From positions 1 to 64,000 of the forward strand of contig CAJUPS010000003.1 in NCBI GenBank assembly GCA_910588045.1: 64,000 nucleotides of DNA. The letters run 5' to 3'. This document shows, piece by piece, positions 9,408 to 17,022 of the stretch. The translations under genes and the position numbers were made by a program. The stretch comes from an uncultured Oscillospiraceae bacterium. GTDB lineage: Bacteria; Bacillota; Clostridia; Oscillospirales; Oscillospiraceae. Below the pieces are notes generated by a model, which made no database searches, was not told the DNA's origin, and saw nothing but the letters and a program-made list of their open reading frames with translations. Position 1 is the stretch's first letter; every line of letters begins with the position of its first letter.

Positions 9408-11857
9408 AGCGATTCCTCCTCCTTTTTCATCAGGTGAACGGTGTAAGCGCCTGGCAGCGGCAGGGCGAAGGGGTCTTCCACATGGGAACAGTCCAGCTCT
9501 CGGCCGTCCGGCGCGGCGGCGGTCAGCAGCAGCTTACCAATCGAGAGATCCGGCAGGCGGGCTTGCAGGTAGTTCCGGGCCTCCATTTCACTCGGCAGAC
9601 TTCCGATCCGCCAGCCCTGGCCCTGAAAATGCCCGGCGGCGGGATGTAAAAACCGGTCCAGCGCATCGCATACCCGATGCCGGACAGTCTCCACAGGAAC
9701 GCCCTCCGCCGGACGCAGCCAGACCATGGCGCTCACCGGGTAGAATACCGGCTCCCGCACTGTGATGGAAAGGCCCAGGGCAGGCAGGACACTGGTATCC
9801 TCCAGCAGGCGGCGGATCTGGTCCTTCCGCAAAGCGAAGGCCGCCGCATGGCAAAATACGTCCCGCATGAGCGCGGCGACGCAGAGGGTATCGTCCTCCC
9901 GGACACAGCGGGTACGCAGTACGTCCCGCAGCTGGGTGCAGATCAGTTCCTCCACATCTGCGGCGGATACGCACCGGCCCCAGTGGTGCTGGTGCGCCCT
10001 GGCGCGGCGCAGCAGGGCCGTCTGGTCCTCTACAGCCGACCCGCCAAAGCCCTTCGTCAGCGTGACGGCGCGGAGCGTCCCGCCCCGCAGCGGGGAAAGC
10101 GCTTCGTCCTTTTGGCACCGCTCCCCGCTGTCCGTCTGAAGTCGGGCGACGCCGCAGGCCATCCCTGCAAGGCGCGGGAATTGCCGCCCCTGGGACAGCC
10201 GTTCGGCATCGTCCCGCAGGCACAGCCACCAGCGGCGCAATCCGAAGCGGACGCTCCATTGGCCCCGTATGTCGTTTATGGTCATCACGCCGCTGTGGGA
10301 GAGGCCCTCGGTCCCGTCCTCCAACGTGAGGGGGCGCTCCCGCCCATCCGACCCGATCTCCCACGCGGAGAGCTGACCGCCGGGAACACGATTTAGAAGA
10401 GTGAGATACAACCGCATCAGCGGCCCGGAGGGCGGGCGGTCAAAGCTCAGCCACCAGCAGCTCCCCTCCGGCGTAACGCTCTGAAACAGCGGCAGGCGGA
10501 GATTTTCCAAAGGGTGAAAGGACTTCTCGGTCTGGCCGCGGACAGATACGGACACAGGCGCGTTTTCCAGCAGCGCAGAGAATTGAAGCCCGGCGATCTC
10601 CGGCGCATGACAGCGCCGGGGCAGCCAGCCGCTGTTTTCCGCCCGTCCGATCCGCCAGCGCAGCCACAGGCTGCTTTGCCCCCCCTCCTCGCAAGGGGCG
10701 GCATCCTCCGGCCAGCGGAACTGGACCTCCACCAGCGCCGCGCCATGCTCCCCGGCGGCAAAACTGCCGGTATTGCTTTCTGTGCCGGGTATCATTATCC
10801 AGACGCGGCCGTTCCAATACTCCCAAAGTACCTGGTCCGCCCATACGTCCCGGACAGGCGGAGGGGGCGGGGGCAGGCGGCGCATCACAGGCCGGTACTC
10901 CGGCTGTTGCTCCATGCCGGGCAGCAGATCCTCCCGCTCCCGTATGGAAAGGGCAAAGCGGACGGTGATCTGCGCGCCCCGCAGAGTGAGCGCGTCCGGA
11001 CATGACAAGCAGCAGGTGCGCCAGGTTTCCGGCGCCTCCCCAAAGGGGAGCCACCGCGCCCCAGTGCAGGGGCCGTCCCCGTCCCATGCCAAATCCAGGG
11101 GAATCTCCCGCCGCTGGGTGCGGATAAAAACAGGCCCAATAGCCTCCGCCGGCAGGCTGGCGGACGGCACAGCTGCATGAAGGGCCAGTCCACCTGACGC
11201 GGCGGGGAGGGAGAAACGCAGATTTTCCCCGTCCCGTTCCGGGGCGGAGAGGGAGAGCATATCCCCGCAGGCGCATACCAGCGACCAGGAAACCGAATCG
11301 CCGCACAAGAGCGCCAGCAGCCGGGGCGACGCCTGGGGCAGCGTCAACTCCACCTGACAGCCATGCTGGGATGAGAGGGCGTCCGGATGGGAAAAGCGCA
11401 CCTCCGGGCCGGGCAGACCCTCCAGCTGAAGGTCGAAAAGGCGGGTGGGCTGCTCCAAGGTGGGGACACAGAGTGGAATCACTTTCCCGCCGCCGGTTAA
11501 AAACTGATCGGTCAGCCGGGCGGGTTCCGCCTGGGTGTCCTCCGCCGTATGCCAGAGCCTTGCGCCGTCGCCGGACATATAAAGCTCTTTTCCCGCGCCA
11601 ACAAAACCGCCCTCCGGGGAAGTCAGGGAGGCATAGGCGTGCATGGGATCGGCGGGAAGCGGCGTCAGCTCCCAGCCCCGCAGGAACGCCAGCTCATGCT
11701 TTTGGGGCAGGCGGGCAAGGCGCGTCCTGGATTCCTCGATCATCTCTGCGGCGGCGAGTAAAACCGCAGATTCCACCTCTCCGCTCTCCGGGTCATACCG
11801 CCACTGGGGCAGATAGGAGCGGATATATTCCTGATACGCACTCCAAAACGAATCCAA
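9395..11857 (-). CDS. large CIS baseplate protein (Afp12-like)
   Basis: This 820-residue protein begins with a helical region (SYLPQWRYDPESGEVES, then AEMIEESRTRLARLPQKHE) followed by many beta-rich segments. It has a second baseplate J-like C-terminal region (HHWGRCVSAADVEELI, then VREPVFYPVSAMVWL). CIS loci encode a pair of large wedge proteins, and this is the larger partner of the 633-residue gene that follows with a 13-bp overlap. It likely forms the outer baseplate. Four Cys residues near the middle may be structural, but no zinc pattern is clear. Upstream spacing to the gp25 gene is 35 bp. Confidence 0.87.
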   Translation of the reverse strand: MDSFWSAYQEYIRSYLPQWRYDPESGEVESAVLLAAAEMIEESRTRLARLPQKHELAFLRGWELTPLPADPMHAYASLTSPEGGFVGAGKELYMSGDGARLWHTAEDTQAEPARLTDQFLTGGGKVIPLCVPTLEQPTRLFDLQLEGLPGPEVRFSHPDALSSQHGCQVELTLPQASPRLLALLCGDSVSWSLVCACGDMLSLSAPERDGENLRFSLPAASGGLALHAAVPSASLPAEAIGPVFIRTQRREIPLDLAWDGDGPCTGARWLPFGEAPETWRTCCLSCPDALTLRGAQITVRFALSIREREDLLPGMEQQPEYRPVMRRLPPPPPPVRDVWADQVLWEYWNGRVWIMIPGTESNTGSFAAGEHGAALVEVQFRWPEDAAPCEEGGQSSLWLRWRIGRAENSGWLPRRCHAPEIAGLQFSALLENAPVSVSVRGQTEKSFHPLENLRLPLFQSVTPEGSCWWLSFDRPPSGPLMRLYLTLLNRVPGGQLSAWEIGSDGRERPLTLEDGTEGLSHSGVMTINDIRGQWSVRFGLRRWWLCLRDDAERLSQGRQFPRLAGMACGVARLQTDSGERCQKDEALSPLRGGTLRAVTLTKGFGGSAVEDQTALLRRARAHQHHWGRCVSAADVEELICTQLRDVLRTRCVREDDTLCVAALMRDVFCHAAAFALRKDQIRRLLEDTSVLPALGLSITVREPVFYPVSAMVWLRPAEGVPVETVRHRVCDALDRFLHPAAGHFQGQGWRIGSLPSEMEARNYLQARLPDLSIGKLLLTAAAPDGRELDCSHVEDPFALPLPGAYTVHLMKKEEESLCTR

Positions 11858-11892
11858 AGCCCGTCACCCCCTCTCATTTTTTAACATACTGC

Positions 11893-12261
11893 TCAGGCCG
11901 CCTGGAGGACGACCGGCTGACTGACGGCGATGCCGCTGCGCCGCACCTCATAAAAGACATTGACGATCAGCTGTCCATTCTCCGGTTGGCGGTCAAACTC
12001 CGCCCGGATGTTCCAGATCCGCGGCTCCCACATCTGGAGCGCGGCAATTACCTCCTGGCGAATCAGGTTGCAGGTCGTGGTGTCCATCAGCTCAAAGGCA
12101 TACTGATCCAAATTGACGCCAAACTTGGGACGAAAAGGGCGCTCCCCTCGCCGGGTGGTCAAAATGAGGTGGACAGACTGCTTGATCTCCTCCAGCTCGC
12201 TCAAAAGCCGGAACCGGCCCAGGCCGGATTCCAACCGGCAGGGAAAAGCCATTGCCGCCAT
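11893..12261 (-). CDS. gpW/gp25-like baseplate protein
   Basis: This protein has 122 residues. The core reads EEIKQSVHLILTTRRGERPFRPKFGVNL, with split stretches of the gp25 signature LxTxxGERxxxPxFG. T4 gp25 and its CIS homologues are inner-baseplate proteins that start sheath assembly. GGAGG lies 8 bases before the chosen ATG at 12261. A second in-frame ATG three codons on is possible but is farther from the ribosome site. Genes on both sides encode the spike and the large wedge protein, the normal setting for gp25. Confidence 0.95.
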   Translation of the reverse strand: MAAMAFPCRLESGLGRFRLLSELEEIKQSVHLILTTRRGERPFRPKFGVNLDQYAFELMDTTTCNLIRQEVIAALQMWEPRIWNIRAEFDRQPENGQLIVNVFYEVRRSGIAVSQPVVLQAA

Positions 12262-12284
12262 AAAAACGTCCTCCGCTCCTCTTA

Positions 12285-13022
12285 TCAGTTGAGTTTAATC
12301 ATGCTGCCCTTCACCTGGGTCACGCCGCTGGAGGTCAGATCCAGCTTGCCCTTGCCCTCCACCTTTGCGCTCTGGGCGGCGGACACCTCTATGCTCTGTC
12401 CCTTGACCGCTGCTTTCTGCGTCGCGCTTGCCTTGATCTCTTTCCCGCTCATATCCAGCGTTCCCTTGGCCTTGACGGTAATATTTCCCTCGCTGTCAAA
12501 GGTGATGGAGGCCCCGCCGCAGGAGAGGGTCAGCTCCTTTCCGGCGGACAGCTTGATCGTATCGTTTTTTACGTCCAGCTGAAAAACAGGCGTCTCCTTT
12601 TCCACCGCGCAAAGGGTGACAGTCTGCGTCTCATCCTCCAGCTTCAGCTCCAGCCCGCCGGACGTATGGATGGTGATGGCGGTGCGGTCCTTGGTATCGT
12701 CCAGGGTGACGCGGTGGCCGGAGCGGGTCAGAAACTGCTTGATGTCATTTTTCTCCGTCCAACAGGCGGCGGTCTGCTCATCCCCGCCGGGACGGTGGAT
12801 ATGGATGATCCTCGCCTCCCCGCCAGGGTGGGCGGGAAGCTCCACCTCAACCACGTCTCCGATCTCCGGCAGCCAGTAGACCCCGGACATTCCCTGTTCC
12901 ACCCGCGCATAAACGGTATCGCCGTTTTTGTCATAAGCGCCGATGGACACCTCCACCAGCCCCTTATTCTCTTCCGCAGGATAGGAGAGGACCTTGCCCC
13001 GCAGGATTTCGCGCTCCGCCAT
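12285..13022 (-). CDS. gpV/VgrG-like spike protein
   Basis: This 245-residue protein has an N-terminal OB-fold-type region (VYWLPEIGDVVEVELPA and HPGGEARIIHIHRPGG) typical of phage gpV and VgrG C-terminal parts. A repetitive beta-strand tail follows (DMSGKEIKASATQ, SIEVSAAQSAKVEGKG, GVTQVKGSMIKLN) that should form a triple-stranded beta-helix needle. It would sit under the hub and carry the PAAR-like tip encoded upstream. The start at 13022 lies 3 bp after the hub gene stop, so the pair is coupled. Together the hub and spike genes are a split form of what VgrG fuses. Confidence 0.9.
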   Translation of the reverse strand: MAEREILRGKVLSYPAEENKGLVEVSIGAYDKNGDTVYARVEQGMSGVYWLPEIGDVVEVELPAHPGGEARIIHIHRPGGDEQTAACWTEKNDIKQFLTRSGHRVTLDDTKDRTAITIHTSGGLELKLEDETQTVTLCAVEKETPVFQLDVKNDTIKLSAGKELTLSCGGASITFDSEGNITVKAKGTLDMSGKEIKASATQKAAVKGQSIEVSAAQSAKVEGKGKLDLTSSGVTQVKGSMIKLN

Positions 13023-13025
13023 CTG

Positions 13026-14090
13026 TCACTCCTCCGCCTCAAACCAGGTCTCAAAGCCCGTTTCATCCAAAATGTGCCGGACGGTATGAATATAGTAGGT
13101 CCCATTGACCGGTTTACTCAAACCCTCCGCCTTTATAAACCGCCCGGGCCGCAGTTCAGGCAGACCCACCCCATGCCCGGTCAGACCGCCGGATTGACGC
13201 TGCCGCCAATCCATTCTGGCCTTGGAGAGATACTGGGCCTGGGCCATGGTCCGTACAAACGGCTCCGGCTGATAGAAGTCGCCGGAAAGGACGCCGCTCA
13301 TTTTATCCGTTCCAAAACCGCTGTCTTTTTTCCGCGCCTGCCGGGAGTACAGCCGTTCGCCGTTATCGTCCGTTCCGCCCACCGCGATGGCCGCACATTG
13401 TCCTGCCAGCGTCCGGCGGCGTTTCAGGCTTACCAGTCCGTTGGGACCGTCAAAGGTCAGTACAGCGCCGCTTTCTGGCCGGGGCTTTCCAAAGTACAGC
13501 TCATCCGCGAAGGCGTAAAACTCATAGCACAGAAAATCCGCCGCCGCGCACACAACAGCGTAATCGGAGGGACCGGGACGCAGAGCGGGCAGATCCCAAT
13601 CTTTCGGCGCCGGGTCTATGGTCCGCTTCTTTGCCAGCTCGCTATAACAGCTCTGGCCGAGAATGTCCTGGATCATCTGCGACATTGCCCTTTGCGCTCC
13701 CGCGTCAGCGCAGGAAGTCAGCATCAGCCGTCCCCGCACATCCAGACACACCGCTTCCAGCAGCATGAGCGTCCCGTTCAACGGATCGCTCCAAAGCACG
13801 TCGTAGAGGAAGCCGCAGAACACCTCCGTCAGGCTCTTTCCGTATCCGATGGAAAACGAACACACCGCGCCGGGCTGGAACGCGTCCAGCCACGCCGCGC
13901 CATGCTCCTGTTCCGGGTCCAGCACCGCTTCCAGCGCCAGCACACCCGCCTGCCGGGTACAGGTCAGCTCGCACTCCACCCGGGTCAGGCGCGCGTCATC
14001 GCCGACGTCCAGCGATTTGCCGCCTACCTTCAGCGCATAATTGGGTTCGCGCATGGCGTCATAGGTTTGGTACAGGGCGGAAAACTTCAT
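13026..14090 (-). CDS. hub protein, gp27/late control D-like
   Basis: This 354-residue protein has the features of the phage late control D / gp27 hub family. There are beta-barrel segments (VECELTCTRQAGVLALEAVLD and FSIGYGKSLTEVFCGFLYD), a central region with ILGQSCYSELAKK, and a C-terminal barrel (FIKAEGLSKPVNGTYYIHTVRH). The hub forms the trimer between tube and spike. Neighbours are the tube adaptor upstream and the spike 3 bp downstream, the standard CIS order. No extra enzymatic domain is fused here, so toxicity is not expected from the hub itself. Confidence 0.9.
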   Translation of the reverse strand: MKFSALYQTYDAMREPNYALKVGGKSLDVGDDARLTRVECELTCTRQAGVLALEAVLDPEQEHGAAWLDAFQPGAVCSFSIGYGKSLTEVFCGFLYDVLWSDPLNGTLMLLEAVCLDVRGRLMLTSCADAGAQRAMSQMIQDILGQSCYSELAKKRTIDPAPKDWDLPALRPGPSDYAVVCAAADFLCYEFYAFADELYFGKPRPESGAVLTFDGPNGLVSLKRRRTLAGQCAAIAVGGTDDNGERLYSRQARKKDSGFGTDKMSGVLSGDFYQPEPFVRTMAQAQYLSKARMDWRQRQSGGLTGHGVGLPELRPGRFIKAEGLSKPVNGTYYIHTVRHILDETGFETWFEAEE

Positions 14091-14105
14091 TGTCAGAGTC
14101 CCCCT

Positions 14106-14702
14106 TTATTGGAACAGCCAGGAGAGACTGGACAGGTAGAGCGCATCATCCTGCTGTAAAAAATCTGTGCCTGAAATGTCGCCCAACGCCTGATTATTGA
14201 TGGAGGCGCTGACGTCGGGATCTTCCCCCCGGATGGTGATGGAGACCTCCGCCTGGACCGGCGTACCGTCAAAAGCGAACATCTGATAGGTCGCCTGGAA
14301 GGATTCCAGCGTGCCGGTGTGGGTCATGGTGCCCCATGCGAAAGATATTTTGGGCTTGCTGCTCTTCGGCGCAGTATTGCCAGTGGCCGCGCTTTCTGCC
14401 GCTGCGGGCAGGAATGCCCGAATGCGGTTGATCGTGGGCCGGACATCGCTATAGGTAAGCTCATTGATGTAAGAGTGGAAAAAGAGCCTGACGGACAACC
14501 GCGCGCTCTGCTTCTTTCCCAGAGGAGACGACTGGAACTCGGATACCTGCATCTGGCCATCGCCGCCCTGTTCGGAAACGCCTTTCTGGGATCTAAAATC
14601 TATGCCGGCGGAGTATTCCAGCGTATTGGGATTGAACTGTACGGAAAAGCCATTTTTAGGTGAGTCCGGGTCAAAGATCCGAGCTTTCTGATAGGCGATC
14701 AT
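14106..14702 (-). CDS. CIS tube-baseplate adaptor (Afp7-like, no LysM)
   Basis: This 198-residue protein begins with FSVQFNPNTLEYSAGIDF, the conserved start of the CIS tube adaptor family (Afp7/Pvc7), where NPxTLxY is the hallmark. A later stretch, ISFAWGTMTHTGTLESFQ, also fits. Many relatives end in a LysM domain; here the protein stops after SWLFQ without one, so it would not bind peptidoglycan by that route. It joins the inner tube to the hub encoded 15 bp downstream. Spacing to the upstream 286-residue gene is 3 bp. Confidence 0.88.
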   Translation of the reverse strand: MIAYQKARIFDPDSPKNGFSVQFNPNTLEYSAGIDFRSQKGVSEQGGDGQMQVSEFQSSPLGKKQSARLSVRLFFHSYINELTYSDVRPTINRIRAFLPAAAESAATGNTAPKSSKPKISFAWGTMTHTGTLESFQATYQMFAFDGTPVQAEVSITIRGEDPDVSASINNQALGDISGTDFLQQDDALYLSSLSWLFQ

Positions 14703-14705
14703 CGG

Positions 14706-15566
14706 TCACATTCCTCCCCGGCGCAGAGAATCCAGCCGGCTTTGACGGCTCAGGGCGTCGGCCACGCCGCGCACCAAAATCTGAAAATCACCGCTGCTCA
14801 GCCGGAAACTGCTCTCCGGCGGCGGCGCTGGCCTCTGCGCCTCGGCCTGCTGTTCCCGATCAAGCTCTTGCTCCGGTGGGGGCTGTGGAGGAGAGGCAAG
14901 GCGCTTTGCCGCTGGCAGATACCGCAGATCCTCCGGCACAGGCGTTTCCCTCCTGGCATACCGGTGAAGGAAGCCGCCGTTTTCCTCCTGCCGGATATGG
15001 CGGACATACTGCCGGCGGATCAGGCTGTGGAAAATGGCGCCGTCCAGCTTTTCCACCGTCTGCTGGTAAAACCGGCGCAGCGTGGTCAGCGTCTGGTGGC
15101 GGCCCAATACGCTCTGCACCAGCAGCAGGGACTGTGCCGGTTTCCCGCGATGCTCCTCCCGCTGCCGTTCCCAAAAGCCCTGGAACATCTGCTGATAAAA
15201 GGGGCGCATGGTCTGGCGGGCGCTCTCCATAGACAAAATGCGGAGCAGCCTGCGGGCGGTCCACGCGGGGCGGGAGGGGTCCATGACGTTTTCCTCCGCT
15301 GGGTGGGCTGCGCTCTGGCGCACCAGCAGCGTGGTATGGCCCTGTCCGCCCGCTCTGGCGGTGATCTGGCTGCGGAGGTGCTGATGGGTGGTCTGGTGGA
15401 GATGCACCACCGTCTGATGGACGGTGTTCTGGATGATCTTTGTCGCCGGCGGCTGGACGGTCTGCACGATTGGGCGTGTGCTGCGGTACACCAGCTCCGG
15501 AGACCGGGCGCTGCGGCTGTGCGGGCCGGCGCGGGACAGCCCCACGCCGGCGGACAGCCGGGCCAT
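14706..15566 (-). CDS. CIS-operon protein of unknown function
   Basis: The frame is open further upstream, but ATG 15566 lies one base after the stop of the preceding tube gene and is the likely start (286 residues). The N-terminal part is rich in Thr, His and Gln (QNTVHQTVVHLHQTTHQHL), then there are charged helical stretches (MFQGFWERQREEHRGK, FHSLIRRQYVRHIRQEENG). A Pro/Gln-rich linker (PPQPPPEQELDREQQAEAQ) precedes a short C-terminal helix (FQILVRGVADALSRQSRLD). I do not recognise a family. Its place between a tube gene and the tube adaptor gene makes a tube-linked role likely. It might replace the tape measure, which is otherwise not visible in this operon. Confidence 0.8.
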   Translation of the reverse strand: MARLSAGVGLSRAGPHSRSARSPELVYRSTRPIVQTVQPPATKIIQNTVHQTVVHLHQTTHQHLRSQITARAGGQGHTTLLVRQSAAHPAEENVMDPSRPAWTARRLLRILSMESARQTMRPFYQQMFQGFWERQREEHRGKPAQSLLLVQSVLGRHQTLTTLRRFYQQTVEKLDGAIFHSLIRRQYVRHIRQEENGGFLHRYARRETPVPEDLRYLPAAKRLASPPQPPPEQELDREQQAEAQRPAPPPESSFRLSSGDFQILVRGVADALSRQSRLDSLRRGGM

Positions 15567-15567
15567 A

Positions 15568-15984
15568 CTACAATGGCGAGACAAGCAGGTGCTCATAATT
15601 GAGCTCAAACCGGTCGATAAGGATTGTATTTTGCAGCGCATCCAGCTCACCAGCCTCCCATTTCTTTACCACCAGCCCCGTTACGGTATAGAACTTTCCA
15701 AACAGTTGCAGCCCTTCGGGAGAGCGTACCTCAATCCGCATGGGAAGGAACAGTCGTTCTCCCGCCAGATAAAAGGGGAAAAACTCTCCAGCATAGGCGC
15801 CGCGCTCCATCCGCAGGGTACCGGGCGTCTTGGCGGGGGCGCGCAGCACATGCACGCGGTCATTGATCCCGCCCTCCTGATAGACGGTCGTCTCAGCCTC
15901 CCGGCCCAGGCCGGATACCTTGGAAAAGCCAAACTCCATCACGCCCAGAAAGACGCGGAAGGTATAGGCGGCTAAGGGGTCCAT
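15568..15984 (-). CDS. second inner tube protein, gp19-like
   Basis: This 138-residue protein contains FRVFLGVMEFGFSKVSGLG and a following REAETTVYQEGGIND segment, the two-sheet signature of T4 gp19-like CIS tube proteins. KWEAGELDAL near the C-terminus is also typical. It is the second tube paralogue of the operon (the first is at 16566-17000). In Afp and PVC, one tube protein forms the shaft and another caps the baseplate end. This copy lies next to the adaptor and hub genes and is probably the baseplate-proximal one. The start ATG at 15984 follows AAGGAGGAATATGCC. Confidence 0.9.
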   Translation of the reverse strand: MDPLAAYTFRVFLGVMEFGFSKVSGLGREAETTVYQEGGINDRVHVLRAPAKTPGTLRMERGAYAGEFFPFYLAGERLFLPMRIEVRSPEGLQLFGKFYTVTGLVVKKWEAGELDALQNTILIDRFELNYEHLLVSPL

Positions 15985-16006
15985 ATGGCATATTCCTCCT
16001 TACGGC

Positions 16007-16186
16007 TCAGGCGTCAAACACATTCTTTTCCTGGCTGTTGGCTTCCCGGTTGATCCGGCTGATCTCGCGGCAGAAGCGTTCCCGCTCCAGATGCGGCAGC
16101 TCCAGCACGTCCTCCAGGCCCCAGTGGAAGTAATACGAGATGAACGAGAGCTGACGGTACAGCTCCCTGGGCGGCTGAAGGTTCAT
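16007..16186 (-). CDS. DUF6760-like small CIS protein
   Basis: This 59-residue protein starts at ATG 16186, which overlaps the preceding stop by ATGA. The open frame extends 18 codons further upstream, but that part lies inside the neighbour. The sequence has SFISYYFHWGLEDVLELPH and ERERFCREISRINRE, features of the DUF6760 family of very small proteins found between tube and tail-assembly genes in CIS loci. In phages, the equivalent slot holds a tail assembly chaperone made with its upstream partner. I infer a similar role. GGAGCGGG precedes the start. Confidence 0.82.
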   Translation of the reverse strand: MNLQPPRELYRQLSFISYYFHWGLEDVLELPHLERERFCREISRINREANSQEKNVFDA

Positions 16187-16551
16187 CCCGCTCCCTGAAA
16201 ATTTATCGTATCGACAAACTGCTTTCCGCAGTGTGGACACGTCACCTGGATTTGGGGCTTATCCGCCTTGTTGATGGTGTCGTACATATCCTGCAAAAAC
16301 TCCATATCGGCGATGAACAGTCCCTCGATCACCTCCGGCGTCACCTCCGGCAAAGTGCCCAGCATAGTAATCACCTTACTGAGGATCAGCGGATTCATAT
16401 AGCTTTCATCCGCCTTCACCCTGGGGTCCCGCAGGGCGCTCAGCTCATCGCCGGCGGTGGCCAGCCGCATCTGGCCCTCCCGGTGGAGCGTCCCCTCCAC
16501 GTCAACGTAACCTCGTGGCAGGCGGAACGGGTACATGGTCTGAAGCTCCAT
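16183..16551 (-). CDS. CIS tail assembly protein with CxxC motif
   Basis: This 122-residue protein has the sequence RLPRGYVDVEGTLHREG, then DELSALRDPRVKADESYMNP, near the start. VTPEVIEGLFIADMEFLQDMY follows in the middle. Those are features of the small CIS/phage tail-assembly family encoded just downstream of the tube gene. CPHCGKQF near the C-terminus gives a single CxxC pair that could bind zinc as a dimer. It overlaps the DUF6760-like gene by ATGA; together they resemble the G/GT chaperone pair of tailed phages, though no frameshift site is evident. It is probably not part of the finished particle. Confidence 0.82.
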   Translation of the reverse strand: MELQTMYPFRLPRGYVDVEGTLHREGQMRLATAGDELSALRDPRVKADESYMNPLILSKVITMLGTLPEVTPEVIEGLFIADMEFLQDMYDTINKADKPQIQVTCPHCGKQFVDTINFQGAG

Positions 16552-16565
16552 TTAACTTTCCCCCT

Positions 16566-17000
16566 TTACTTCGTCCGCGTGATCCCCTCTGTCACCAGCT
16601 CCAGGCTTTCAATGGCAATCTCGTTGCTGGTGGCGTTGAAGTCGGGAGCGGTATACTTGGTGGGCCACGCCTTCTCCAGCTGCCAGGAGGCGACCTCGTT
16701 CATCTCATCGTCCATGAGGGTGATGACGACGGTTTTCCTGGTGGCCTTGCCGGACTGAATCTCCTTGATCCACTCCCAGAACACCTGGGAGTCGGTGGTG
16801 CCGCGCTTGAGGGTCACATTGGAGTATTTCAGGATGCCCGGCTGCTTACCGGGGGTCTTGCCCGCCATGTTGCCCTCCCGGTACTCAATCGGGTCCGCGG
16901 TGATGTCCGGGGAGGACACCTCGGAAAATCCGGCCTCCTCGGATTGGTCGATCAGCACTTTGTAATTGTACTTTTTGAACGGATAAATAATCTCTGCCAT
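16566..17000 (-). CDS. main inner tube protein, gp19-like
   Basis: This 144-residue protein contains YNYKVLIDQSEEAGFSEVS and a downstream REGNMAGKTPGKQPGILKY loop, matching T4 gp19-like tube subunits. KRGTTDSQVFWEWIKEI is the most conserved family segment. Stacked hexamers make the tube that is driven into the target. The gene follows the sheath gene by 22 bp, the usual sheath-tube order, and is probably the most abundant structural product with the sheath. A clear AAGGAGGGAAACAC lies before the ATG at 17000. Confidence 0.94.
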   Translation of the reverse strand: MAEIIYPFKKYNYKVLIDQSEEAGFSEVSSPDITADPIEYREGNMAGKTPGKQPGILKYSNVTLKRGTTDSQVFWEWIKEIQSGKATRKTVVITLMDDEMNEVASWQLEKAWPTKYTAPDFNATSNEIAIESLELVTEGITRTK

Positions 17001-17022
17001 AATGTGTTTCCCTCCTTACCGG

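Noticed and set aside
12666..14159. Plus-strand frame of 497 codons
   Set aside because: Crosses the hub and spike genes, both with strong family motifs on the other strand.
16183..16551. Programmed frameshift between the tail-assembly and DUF6760-like genes, as in phage G/GT pairs
   Set aside because: The two genes overlap by ATGA and no slippery heptamer is visible at the overlap; simple coupling explains it.
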